Of a stretch of 11,399 nucleotides of DNA, positions 1 to 5,342 are shown piece after piece. How positions within the stretch are numbered: position 1 is the stretch's first letter; every line of letters starts with the position of its first letter. This DNA is from an uncultured Variovorax sp. Lineage in GTDB: Bacteria; Pseudomonadota; Gammaproteobacteria; Burkholderiales; Burkholderiaceae_C. The stretch spans positions 1-11,399 of the forward strand of contig CAIQMJ010000927.1 in NCBI GenBank assembly GCA_903872875.1, read 5' to 3'. A program made the translations under genes and the position numbers. The notes under the pieces were generated by a model, which was not told the origin of the DNA, made no database searches, and saw nothing but the letters and a program-made list of their open reading frames with translations.

Positions 1-22
1 CCGGCGAGAAGACAAGAGGCAT
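1..22 (-). CDS. 5' end of an unidentified leftward gene (7 codons visible)
   Basis: A leftward ATG at 22-20 opens a frame that stays open to the window edge, reading MPLVFSP. This is too short to identify. The reason to call it is the sequence in front: on the minus strand a GATAAT hexamer (34-29) is followed by six bases and then this ATG. That is the same layout as the divergent transporter gene on the plus strand (GATAAT at 95-100, six bases, ATG at 107). The mirrored arrangement suggests a divergent gene pair. No Shine-Dalgarno sequence is visible. It could be chance, because only 22 bases are available. Confidence 0.4.
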
Positions 23-28
23 CGGGCC

Positions 29-34
29 ATTATC
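29..34 (-). promoter_or_regulatory. Candidate -10 element for the leftward edge gene
   Basis: Minus-strand GATAAT matches TATAAT at five of six positions in very GC-rich surroundings. It lies six bases before the ATG at 22, so transcription would begin at about the start codon, giving a leaderless mRNA. No convincing -35 hexamer is visible. Confidence 0.4.
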
Positions 35-94
35 CCGAGCGCCACGGCGTCGGGGCGCAAGGCCCCAGCCGGGCGCATGCCGCCGGAGCGCCTC

Positions 95-100
95 GATAAT
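95..100 (+). promoter_or_regulatory. Candidate -10 element for the transporter-tsaB-rimI operon
   Basis: GATAAT matches TATAAT at five of six positions and is followed by CGGGGC and then the ATG at 107. A start about seven bases downstream would fall on or beside that ATG. I see no clear -35. The hexamer lies inside the longer reading frame that begins at 77, which argues for 107 as the true start. Confidence 0.45.
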
Positions 101-106
101 CGGGGC

Positions 107-1144
107 ATGTCCGCTGAATCCGCCCGTTCGCCTCGTCCCTCGCGCCTGCCGCGTCTTTCGGAGCGAACCACGGGGATCGCTGCCGCCGTGGCCGCGGTGC
201 TGGCCTGGACCGCCTTCATCCTCATCGCGCGCGCTTCGGCGGCCCGTTCACTCGGCGCCTTCGACCTCGGCTTCCTGCGCGTCTGCGGCGCGGGCGCCGT
301 GCTGCTGCCCTGGGGTGCGTGGCTCGCGATGCACGACCGCCGGGAACATCCGGCGACTGCCCGGAGCGCGCTGTTCGGCCTGTCACCGCTCGGGCTGCGC
401 GTTACCGTCATCACCGGCGCCGTCGGCGGGCTGGGCTATGCGCTGATCGCGTACACCGGCTTCTTCTTCGCGCCCGCGGCACATGCCTCGGTGCTGCTGC
501 CCGGCAGCCTGCCGCTGTGGACCTCGCTGCTCGCGATCGTCGTGCTGCACGACCGCATCACCCGTGCACGCGCGCTGGGACTGGGCCTGATCCTCGCCGG
601 TGACGTCATGGTCGGTGGCCGCAGCCTGATGGCCGCCTTCGACGGCGGCGAAGTCTGGAAGGGCGATCTGCTCTTCATGTGCACCTCCTTCTGCTGGGCC
701 GTCTACACGGTGACGGCGCGGCGCTTCCGTCTCGAGGCGGTGCGCGCCACCATCGCGATCACGGTGTTCGCCTTTCTGACCTACGTTCCGGTCTACGCGG
801 TGATGGTCGCGGGCGGCTGGGCGTCCAGCCGGATCGGCAGCGCGCCGTGGAGCGAAGCGCTGTTCCAGATGGCCTTCCAGGGCCTGCTGTCGGTCGTGGT
901 GGCGGGCATCGCGTTCACGCGGATGATCCAGTACTTCGGACCGGTGCGTTCCACCATGATCACCGCGCTCGTGCCTTGCCTGTCGGCGCTCGGCGCGGTG
1001 CTGCTGCTCGGCGAGCCGATGCACTGGAGCCTGCTTGCGGGCCTGGTGCTGGTGACGGCGGGCATCCTGTTCGGCGTGCGTGCGGCGCGGGTCGTGCCGG
1101 CGGCGCCGGCACGCGCCGTGGCTGGAGGGCGCTGCAATGCCTGA
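107..1144 (+). CDS. EamA/DMT-superfamily inner-membrane transporter
   Basis: This is a 345-residue polytopic membrane protein of the drug/metabolite transporter superfamily with two EamA repeats; the substrate cannot be read from sequence. About ten hydrophobic segments are visible, near residues 23-43, 53-75, 98-120, 127-147, 153-170, 187-205, 216-236, 256-276, 284-302 and 306-324. Repeat 1 ends in the proline-containing helix LLPGSLPLWTSLLAIVVLHD, and repeat 2 in LVPCLSALGAVLLLGEP. The P..(A/S)...(L)..E pattern is typical of EamA domains. The Arg-rich N-terminus before the first helix fits a cytoplasmic start. An in-frame ATG at 77 would add ten residues, but the -10-like element at 95-100 would then be coding, so I prefer 107. 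The stop overlaps tsaB by eight bases, so it probably heads the tsaB-rimI operon. Nothing links its function to tRNA modification. Confidence 0.88.
   Translation: MSAESARSPRPSRLPRLSERTTGIAAAVAAVLAWTAFILIARASAARSLGAFDLGFLRVCGAGAVLLPWGAWLAMHDRREHPATARSALFGLSPLGLRVTVITGAVGGLGYALIAYTGFFFAPAAHASVLLPGSLPLWTSLLAIVVLHDRITRARALGLGLILAGDVMVGGRSLMAAFDGGEVWKGDLLFMCTSFCWAVYTVTARRFRLEAVRATIAITVFAFLTYVPVYAVMVAGGWASSRIGSAPWSEALFQMAFQGLLSVVVAGIAFTRMIQYFGPVRSTMITALVPCLSALGAVLLLGEPMHWSLLAGLVLVTAGILFGVRAARVVPAAPARAVAGGRCNA
1124..1129 (+). promoter_or_regulatory. Shine-Dalgarno of tsaB
   Basis: GGAGGG lies seven bases before the ATG at 1137, within the last codons of the transporter gene. It decides the tsaB start against an in-frame GTG at 1080. 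Confidence 0.75.
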
Positions 1145-1847
1145 ACGCCTGCTCGCCTTCGACACCAGCACCGAGGTGCTCTCGATCGCCGTTCGACATG
1201 GCGACCGGCTGTTCGAGCACAACGGCGAGGGCGGCGCGCGCGCGTCCGCCACGCTCATCCCGCTGATCGGGCAACTGCTGCGTGATGCCGGGCTGGCGCT
1301 GGGCGATCTCGACGCCATCGTGTTCGGCCGCGGCCCCGGCTCGTTCACCGGGCTGCGCACGGCCTGCTCGGTCGCGCAGGGCCTGGGTTTCGGCGCCGGG
1401 CTGCGGCTGCTGCCGATCGATACGTTGCAGGCGGTCGCCGAAGAAGCGCGCGCGCGATTCGGCACGCGGCAGGTGGTGGCGGCGCTCGATGCGCGGATGG
1501 ACCAGATCTACGCCGCCGCCTACGATTTCGACGTGCCACAGCGCAGCGTCGAGCCCGAATTGCTGGCGCCCGAGGCGCTCGCCGTGCCGGAGGGTTGGGC
1601 GCTGGCCGGCAATGCCTTCGGGGCCTACGGCGAACGGTTGCCGGCCGCCGTCGCCCGCCACGAGGTGCTGCCGACCGCTGCTGCGATGCTGCGGCTCGCG
1701 CCTGCGCTGCTGGCCGCGGGTTTCGACGTTGCGCCAGCCGACGCCTGGCCGCTCTACGTTCGCGATAAAGTCGCCCAGACCACCGATGAACGCGCGGCCC
1801 TCAAGGCCGCATCCACCGCGTCCGCTGACCATGAGCGCCGTCCTTGA
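1137..1847 (+). CDS. tsaB: tRNA threonylcarbamoyladenosine biosynthesis protein TsaB
   Basis: TsaB is the scaffold partner of TsaD. With TsaE and TsaC it makes the N6-threonylcarbamoyl modification at A37 of ANN-decoding tRNAs in the cytoplasm. The 236-residue product has the family layout. An ASKHA-fold start, LLAFDTSTEVLSIAV, covers residues 5-19. The signature GPGSFTGLR is at 66-74, followed by the helix TACSVAQGLGFG. The C-terminal PLYVRDKVA segment near 205-213 is typical of proteobacterial TsaB. The start at 1137 is backed by the GGAGGG sequence. It overlaps the transporter stop by eight bases and the rimI start by 17, so translation is probably coupled. The tsaB-rimI linkage is widespread in bacteria and supports both names. 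I see nothing missing from the gene. Confidence 0.95.
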   Translation: MPERLLAFDTSTEVLSIAVRHGDRLFEHNGEGGARASATLIPLIGQLLRDAGLALGDLDAIVFGRGPGSFTGLRTACSVAQGLGFGAGLRLLPIDTLQAVAEEARARFGTRQVVAALDARMDQIYAAAYDFDVPQRSVEPELLAPEALAVPEGWALAGNAFGAYGERLPAAVARHEVLPTAAAMLRLAPALLAAGFDVAPADAWPLYVRDKVAQTTDERAALKAASTASADHERRP

Positions 1848-2334
1848 ACCCGAAGAAGTCCGCCTGGAACCTCTCACCATCGAGCGACTCGATGCGCTGT
1901 GTGCCGTCGAGGATTCGGCCTATACGCACCCCTGGTCGCGCGCCAATTTCATCGACTCGATGGCCGCCGGCTACCGCTGCCAGCTGCTGCTGGGCGGCGA
2001 GACCCTCATCGGCTATTTCATCGCGATGATGGGCGTCGACGAAGTGCACCTTCTCAACATCACCGTCGCGCCGGCCTTCCAGCGCCAGGGCTGGGCCGCC
2101 ATGCTGCTCGACGCGCTCGCCGGCTGGTCGCGCGCGCAGGCCGCGCAGTGGCTGTGGCTCGAGGTGCGCAAGAGCAACCAGCGCGCGCTCGACGTGTACG
2201 ACCGCCACGGCTTCCGGCGCGTCGGCGTGCGCAAGGGCTACTACCCGATGCATGTCGGGCCGCGCGAGGACGCGATCGTCATGAGCCTGAGACTGGACGA
2301 GCCGGGCTGCGCCCGTGGAGGGCTGAACGCATGA
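1831..2334 (+). CDS. rimI: Ribosomal protein S18 alanine N-acetyltransferase RimI
   Basis: This GNAT-fold enzyme transfers acetyl from acetyl-CoA to the N-terminal alanine of ribosomal protein S18. The product has 167 residues. The HPWS motif (33-36) is in the N-terminal half. Beta-4 LLNITVAP (74-81) leads into the acetyl-CoA pyrophosphate loop QRQGWA (84-89). The LEVRKSN segment holds E111 and is followed by Y123. Their 12-residue spacing matches the general base and general acid described for Salmonella RimI (E103 and Y115, recalled). The ATG at 1831 lies inside the tsaB 3' end, a 17-base overlap, without a strong Shine-Dalgarno, so it probably relies on coupling. The stop overlaps the next start in ATGA. 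The last dozen or so residues after the fold look like a non-conserved tail. Confidence 0.93.
   Translation: MSAVLEPEEVRLEPLTIERLDALCAVEDSAYTHPWSRANFIDSMAAGYRCQLLLGGETLIGYFIAMMGVDEVHLLNITVAPAFQRQGWAAMLLDALAGWSRAQAAQWLWLEVRKSNQRALDVYDRHGFRRVGVRKGYYPMHVGPREDAIVMSLRLDEPGCARGGLNA
2317..2322 (+). promoter_or_regulatory. Shine-Dalgarno of the glycosylase-like/HolD-like gene
   Basis: GGAGGG lies eight bases before the ATG at 2331, inside the last rimI codons. It fixes the start, so the N-terminal peptide discussed for the next gene is likely really translated. Confidence 0.75.
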
Positions 2335-3092
2335 ATCTCGATGCGCGCCAACGCGCGATGCTCGAGGAGATGGGCATCAAGGTCTGGTGGCCGACCGCCA
2401 CGGTGGCTGTGGTGGTGGCCGATGCCGGATCGCCTGAAGCGACGGGCGTGGTCGCGCAGGCCGACGCACCGCCGTCCCGCCCGGTGCCGACGGCGGCCGC
2501 CCGGCCCGCTGCACCGATCGCACCTGCCGCACCCGCCACGGCCCCGCCGCCGGCGCTCGGCGCCGGCGTGCTGGTCGAAGCGCCACGCCGGCTCTACGCC
2601 GGCGAAGGCACCGACACGGCCCAGGGCGGCTGGCTCATCGTGGCCGACATGCCGCCCGATGTCGACGGCCGCCATGGCGAACCCTTCGCGGGAGAGGCCG
2701 GGCGCCTGCTCGACAACATGCTGCGTGCGCTCCAGCTGCATTCCGGCGCGCTGCCGGTGCACCTGATGCGCACGCACCGTGGCGTGGCGTCGGGGCGCGA
2801 GGGCAGTCCGCAGCCGTTCGCCAGCGTGTTCCAGGCGCAGGCCGGGGCGTTGGCGCCGCGCATCGTGCTGGCGATGGGACCGCTGGCGGCGCAGAGCCTG
2901 CTGGCGCGCGGCGAGCCGCTCGGCAAGCTGCGCGGCCAGGTGGGCGAGGCGGCCGTCCTGGACGGCGCGCCGGTCGTCGCGACCTACCATCCGGCCTATC
3001 TGTTGCGCACGCCGGCCGACAAGGCGCGTGCGTGGGCCGACCTCTGCCTGGCGGCCGATGCCGCGGAGCCCGTGGCGCCCGGCACCGTCTGA
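2331..3092 (+). CDS. Degenerate uracil-DNA-glycosylase-fold protein with HolD (psi)-like N-terminus
   Basis: The 253-residue protein has three parts. Residues 1-20 are a short helix-like peptide with the pattern MLEEMGIKVWW. Residues 33-80 are an Ala/Pro-rich linker. Residues 87-246 resemble family-4 uracil-DNA glycosylases: GWLIVADMPP (100-109), GEPFAGEAGRLLDNMLRAL (116-134), RIVLAMGPLAAQSLL (177-191), LRGQVG (200-205) and TYHPAYLLR (218-226), then K231, W235 and DL. Family 4 normally has GEAPG, KCRPP and four Fe-S cysteines. Here GEAPG reads ADMPP, the KCRPP region reads HRGVASG, and the only cysteine is C239. Uracil excision is therefore doubtful. The N-terminal peptide and the VADMPP strand resemble my recollection of E. 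coli HolD (DWQLQQLGITQW and MVANDLP), and holD also adjoins rimI there. A clamp-loader psi role is my inference. The fold call is firm, the activity is not. Confidence 0.85.
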   Translation: MNLDARQRAMLEEMGIKVWWPTATVAVVVADAGSPEATGVVAQADAPPSRPVPTAAARPAAPIAPAAPATAPPPALGAGVLVEAPRRLYAGEGTDTAQGGWLIVADMPPDVDGRHGEPFAGEAGRLLDNMLRALQLHSGALPVHLMRTHRGVASGREGSPQPFASVFQAQAGALAPRIVLAMGPLAAQSLLARGEPLGKLRGQVGEAAVLDGAPVVATYHPAYLLRTPADKARAWADLCLAADAAEPVAPGTV

Positions 3093-3112
3093 GTCTGGCG
3101 GAAGGCGCCAAC

Positions 3113-3118
3113 TAAAAT
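3113..3118 (+). promoter_or_regulatory. Candidate -10 element of pyrF
   Basis: TAAAAT in the 34-base gap upstream of pyrF stands out against the GC-rich background and matches TATAAT at five of six positions. A weak -35 (CTGAGT, 3089-3094) lies 18 bases upstream. The expected transcription start is near 3125, only about two bases before the ATG at 3127, and no Shine-Dalgarno is present. The mRNA would be leaderless or nearly so. Confidence 0.55.
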
Positions 3119-3126
3119 CGCGGCAC

Positions 3127-3954
3127 ATGACCTTCATCGAACAACTGCACGCCGCCGAGCGGCAAAACCGCTCCCTGCTGTGCGTGGGGCTCGATCCCGA
3201 ACCCACCAAGTTCCCGGCCCATCTCAAGGGCGACGCCAACAAGATCTACGACTTCTGCGCGCGCATCGTCGACGCGACCGCTGACCTGGTGATTGCGTTC
3301 AAGCCGCAGATCGCCTACTTCTCGGCACACCGGGCCGAAGGCCAGCTCGAGCGCCTGATGGAGCACATCCGCCGCGTCGCGCCGCAGGTGCCGATCATCC
3401 TGGACGCCAAGCGCGGCGACATCGGTTCGACCGCCGAGCAGTACGCGATCGAGGCTTTCGAGCGCTACGGCGCCGACGCGGTCACGCTGTCGCCGTTCAT
3501 GGGTTTCGACTCGGTCGCGCCCTATCTGAGGCACGAAGGCAAGGGCGCGTTCCTGCTGTGCCGCACCAGCAACCCCGGCGGCGACGACCTGCAGAGCCAG
3601 CGCCTGGCCAGCGTGCCCGGCGAGCCGCTGCTGTACGAGCACGTGGCGCGCCTGGCGCAAGGCCCCTGGAACCTGAACGGCCAGCTCGGCCTCGTGGTCG
3701 GTGCGACCTATCCGGCGGAGATCGAGCGCGTGCGTGCGCTGGCGCCCACCGTGCCGCTGCTGATCCCGGGCGTCGGTGCCCAGGGCGGCGACGCGGTTGC
3801 CACCGTGCGCGCCGGCTGGCGCGGCGACGCGCCGATCATCGTGAATTCCTCGCGCGCGATCTGCTACGCCTCGGCCGGCGACGACTTTGCCGATGCCGCG
3901 CGCCGTGAGGCGACGCGCACACGCGACGCGCTGGAAGCGGCCAAACCCAGCTGA
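3127..3954 (+). CDS. pyrF: Orotidine 5'-phosphate decarboxylase, long (type 2) form
   Basis: PyrF decarboxylates OMP to UMP, the last step of de novo pyrimidine synthesis, as a cytoplasmic TIM barrel. The 275-residue length fits the longer type 2 subfamily rather than the roughly 230-245-residue E. coli type. Visible motifs are CVGLDPEP (19-26), IAFKPQIAYF (56-65) and the catalytic strand ILDAKRGDIGSTA (90-102). In that strand D93, K95 and D98 form the Asp-x-Lys-x-x-Asp catalytic array. Phosphate-binding motifs follow: SNPGG, LVVGATYP, LIPGVGAQGGD and IIVNSSRAI. The ATG at 3127 follows the -10-like TAAAAT by eight bases. It is downstream of the HolD-like gene by 34 bases and appears to have its own promoter. 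Confidence 0.96.
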   Translation: MTFIEQLHAAERQNRSLLCVGLDPEPTKFPAHLKGDANKIYDFCARIVDATADLVIAFKPQIAYFSAHRAEGQLERLMEHIRRVAPQVPIILDAKRGDIGSTAEQYAIEAFERYGADAVTLSPFMGFDSVAPYLRHEGKGAFLLCRTSNPGGDDLQSQRLASVPGEPLLYEHVARLAQGPWNLNGQLGLVVGATYPAEIERVRALAPTVPLLIPGVGAQGGDAVATVRAGWRGDAPIIVNSSRAICYASAGDDFADAARREATRTRDALEAAKPS

Positions 3955-4080
3955 GTCTGTTGGCCTGTGCGCGGCGCAAGTCGCGCGCGCCGCTGACGCG
4001 CACGAGCGCAAATCGCCGCCCCGGCGCTCGCCAGCGAGCAGGTCGAATGGTCGCCTCTCTATACACAAGGTGCGTCTCCA
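3955..4080. other. Intergenic region after pyrF with an unproven hairpin
   Basis: The 126 bases contain a GC-rich inverted repeat, GCGGCGC (3971-3977) and GCGCCGC (3987-3993), with a nine-base loop and no T-run. This may slow or end pyrF transcription but is not a canonical terminator. Near the right end TATACA (4060-4065) is a possible -10 for the next gene, without a recognisable -35. Confidence 0.3.
4067..4072 (+). promoter_or_regulatory. Ribosome-binding site of the 73-residue membrane protein gene
   Basis: AAGGTG lies eight bases before the ATG at 4081 and supports this start for a short gene that could otherwise be doubted. Confidence 0.5.
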
Positions 4081-4302
4081 ATGAACCCCATCCGAATCGT
4101 CGGCATCGTCTTGATCGTTGCGGGCATCGCCGGCATCGGCATCGGCGGCTTCAGCTTCACGCGCGAGACGCATCAGGCCAAGCTCGGCCCGGTCGAGTTG
4201 TCCGTGAAGGAGAAGGAAAACGTCGACATCCCGATGTGGGCGAGCGTGGCAGCCATCGTGGTCGGCGGCGTGCTGCTGGTGGTCGGCGGCAAGCGCGGCT
4301 GA
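4081..4302 (+). CDS. Small two-helix membrane protein, function unknown
   Basis: I do not recognise a named family. The 73-residue product has a Gly-rich hydrophobic helix at about 4-23 (GIVLIVAGIAGIGIGG). A polar, mostly charged stretch covers 25-50 (SFTRETHQAKLGPVELSVKE is its first part). A second helix spans about 52-69, and the protein ends in GGKRG. The basic C-terminus fits the cytoplasm, so both ends are probably inside, with the 25-residue loop in the periplasm. Glycine spacing in the first helix suggests close helix packing or oligomers. Normal codon bias for the region, a ribosome-binding site and a complete ORF argue that it is real. It stands alone, convergent with the DUF6152-like gene 27 bases downstream. 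Its role cannot be inferred from the neighbours. Confidence 0.7.
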   Translation: MNPIRIVGIVLIVAGIAGIGIGGFSFTRETHQAKLGPVELSVKEKENVDIPMWASVAAIVVGGVLLVVGGKRG

Positions 4303-4328
4303 AGCCGGCCGGGCAAGGGGTGCCGGAT

Positions 4329-4811
4329 TCAGGCGGGACTCGAGCGCAATCCGTAGACCTTCCCCGCAAAGAACAGGTATTCGACGCGCATGACCGCGTC
4401 GCCTTTCTCGTCCTTCATCGTGAAGCCCACCGCGGCGATGCGATCCCCGGCCTTGATCTCTGCGACCTGCCAGGCCGCCATGCGGGTCAGCGGCGCGAGC
4501 TCGAGTTCCCAGCGTCGGTCCTTCCTGGTCGGCAGCACGGTTTTCGCGAGCAGTGCGGGGCCGTCGATGCCGGCGCTCTGGGCAGGCAACGGACGCTGCT
4601 TCAGGTCGGACGGCAGCGCGAGGCTCGGCGGGGTCTCGATCAGCAATTCGGCATGCGGGTTCTGCCACTTGCTGGTGACGACTGCGCCTTCGAGGTAGAT
4701 CGGTCGCTCCTGGTCGAAGCTGCTCCATCCGTGGTGTGCCCACGCGAGCGGGGAGGACACGGCGGCAAGCAGGAGAACTCGGCGGCGACGTATCGGGATC
4801 GAGATTGACAT
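4329..4811 (-). CDS. Exported DUF6152-like protein with N-terminal His-His after cleavage
   Basis: The 160-residue protein starts with a basic run (IRRRRVLLLAAVSS) and a short hydrophobic core ending PLAWA. Signal peptidase cleavage after A25 would leave HHGWSSFD as the mature N-terminus. The RRRR-VLLL start could also be a weak twin-arginine signal. The mature part has W49-Q-N-P-H53 (KWQNPH), a pattern I associate with DUF6152 proteins, and a C-terminal stretch (AGDRIAAVGFTMKD, RVEYLFFAGKVYGL) that looks like a small beta barrel. Function is unknown. H26, H27 and H53 are candidate metal ligands, which is inference. A strong ribosome-binding site (GAGAAGGAG) sits six bases upstream. The gene lies 30 bases downstream of a membrane-protein gene on the same strand, so the two probably form an operon. 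Confidence 0.8.
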   Translation of the reverse strand: MSISIPIRRRRVLLLAAVSSPLAWAHHGWSSFDQERPIYLEGAVVTSKWQNPHAELLIETPPSLALPSDLKQRPLPAQSAGIDGPALLAKTVLPTRKDRRWELELAPLTRMAAWQVAEIKAGDRIAAVGFTMKDEKGDAVMRVEYLFFAGKVYGLRSSPA

Positions 4812-4817
4812 GGTGGA

Positions 4818-4826
4818 CTCCTTCTC
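4818..4826 (-). promoter_or_regulatory. Shine-Dalgarno of the DUF6152-like gene
   Basis: On the minus strand GAGAAGGAG is followed by six bases and the ATG at 4811. It is one of the strongest ribosome-binding sites in the window and falls in the 30-base gap between the two genes of this pair. Confidence 0.75.
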
Positions 4827-4841
4827 GGTTCGGTGGACGAA

Positions 4842-5258
4842 TCAGTAGGCGATCCAGCGGCCGCAGAACACGACGCCGATCCAGATCGCGGTGGACACCA
4901 GCATCTGCAGCCGTGCCGTCCGGTCGAGTCTGCGCAGCGAGCCTCGGCCGTGAAACCAGGCCGCGTTGCCAGCAGCTGCTGCAAGAAGGCCCATCTTGAC
5001 AAGGAAGCTCCGGTTGCCCAGCAACTCGGACGGCTGCGTCGCGAACATCAACAGGCCACTGGCGGCGGCAAGTGCAAAGCCTGCCAGCGCGATGCCCAGG
5101 GCGAGCCGTGCCAGCGCATCGACCGGGATCGCGACGGAACGACCCCAGACGCGCAGCTCAAGCGTCACCAGATTGCCCAGCAGCAGCGCGATGCCGACGA
5201 TGTGGAGCGCTTCGAGCGCGGGATAGGCCCAGACGTGCGAACGAAGTTCAGTGAGCAT
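4842..5258 (-). CDS. Four-helix membrane protein, DUF6644/DUF2214-like
   Basis: The 138-residue protein has four likely transmembrane helices, at about 14-33, 47-72, 84-101 and 118-135. H19 is in the first helix (EALHIVGIALLLGNL), followed by LELRVWG. The YP...HxxGxxLxxG...LxLRxxG pattern resembles small membrane proteins I know as DUF6644/DUF2214. The name is from memory and only moderately sure. H103 near the end of helix 3 and H19 in helix 1 could bind heme in the manner of small cytochrome b proteins, but that is speculation. It is the upstream member of the pair with the exported DUF6152-like protein, suggesting a joint envelope function. No strong Shine-Dalgarno precedes the ATG. Confidence 0.75.
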   Translation of the reverse strand: MLTELRSHVWAYPALEALHIVGIALLLGNLVTLELRVWGRSVAIPVDALARLALGIALAGFALAAASGLLMFATQPSELLGNRSFLVKMGLLAAAAGNAAWFHGRGSLRRLDRTARLQMLVSTAIWIGVVFCGRWIAY

Positions 5259-5304
5259 GAGGCAGGGACTTCGCCGGGTCGCAGGCGCCCGGTCGCGCCA
5301 GTTT

Positions 5305-5329
5305 GCCGCCGTGGCGGCGCCGGTGCGCC
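5305..5329. repeat. Two overlapping hairpins between the regulator and the membrane-protein gene
   Basis: GCCGCC/GGCGGC (5305-5310 and 5313-5318) and GGCGC/GCGCC (5316-5320 and 5325-5329) share bases 5316-5318, so only one can form fully at a time. They lie 13 bases past the regulator stop on the minus strand. No T-run follows on either strand, so a terminator role is uncertain. Confidence 0.35.
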
Positions 5330-5342
5330 GAAATCCATGCGC

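Noticed and set aside
77..106. Alternative transporter start ten codons upstream
   Set aside because: No Shine-Dalgarno precedes it, and it would place the -10-like GATAAT inside the coding region. The mirrored divergent layout favours 107.
383..1465. Long leftward open frame opposite the transporter and tsaB
   Set aside because: It is an Arg/Pro/Ser-rich shadow frame with no recognisable motif, opposite two well-supported genes.
3971..3993. Hairpin after pyrF as a terminator
   Set aside because: The seven-base stem has a nine-base loop and no T-run. In GC-rich DNA this is weak evidence, so it is only noted in the intergenic entry.
4303..4328. Possible terminator between the small membrane protein gene and the convergent DUF6152-like gene
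   Set aside because: Only four- or five-base stems can be drawn (GGCA/TGCC, or CCGGC/GCCGG with a long loop), with no T-run.
3112..4743. Long leftward open frame of over 500 codons opposite pyrF and neighbours
   Set aside because: The translation is low-complexity, rich in Arg, His, Gly and Ala, and is the shadow of well-supported genes on the other strand and frame.
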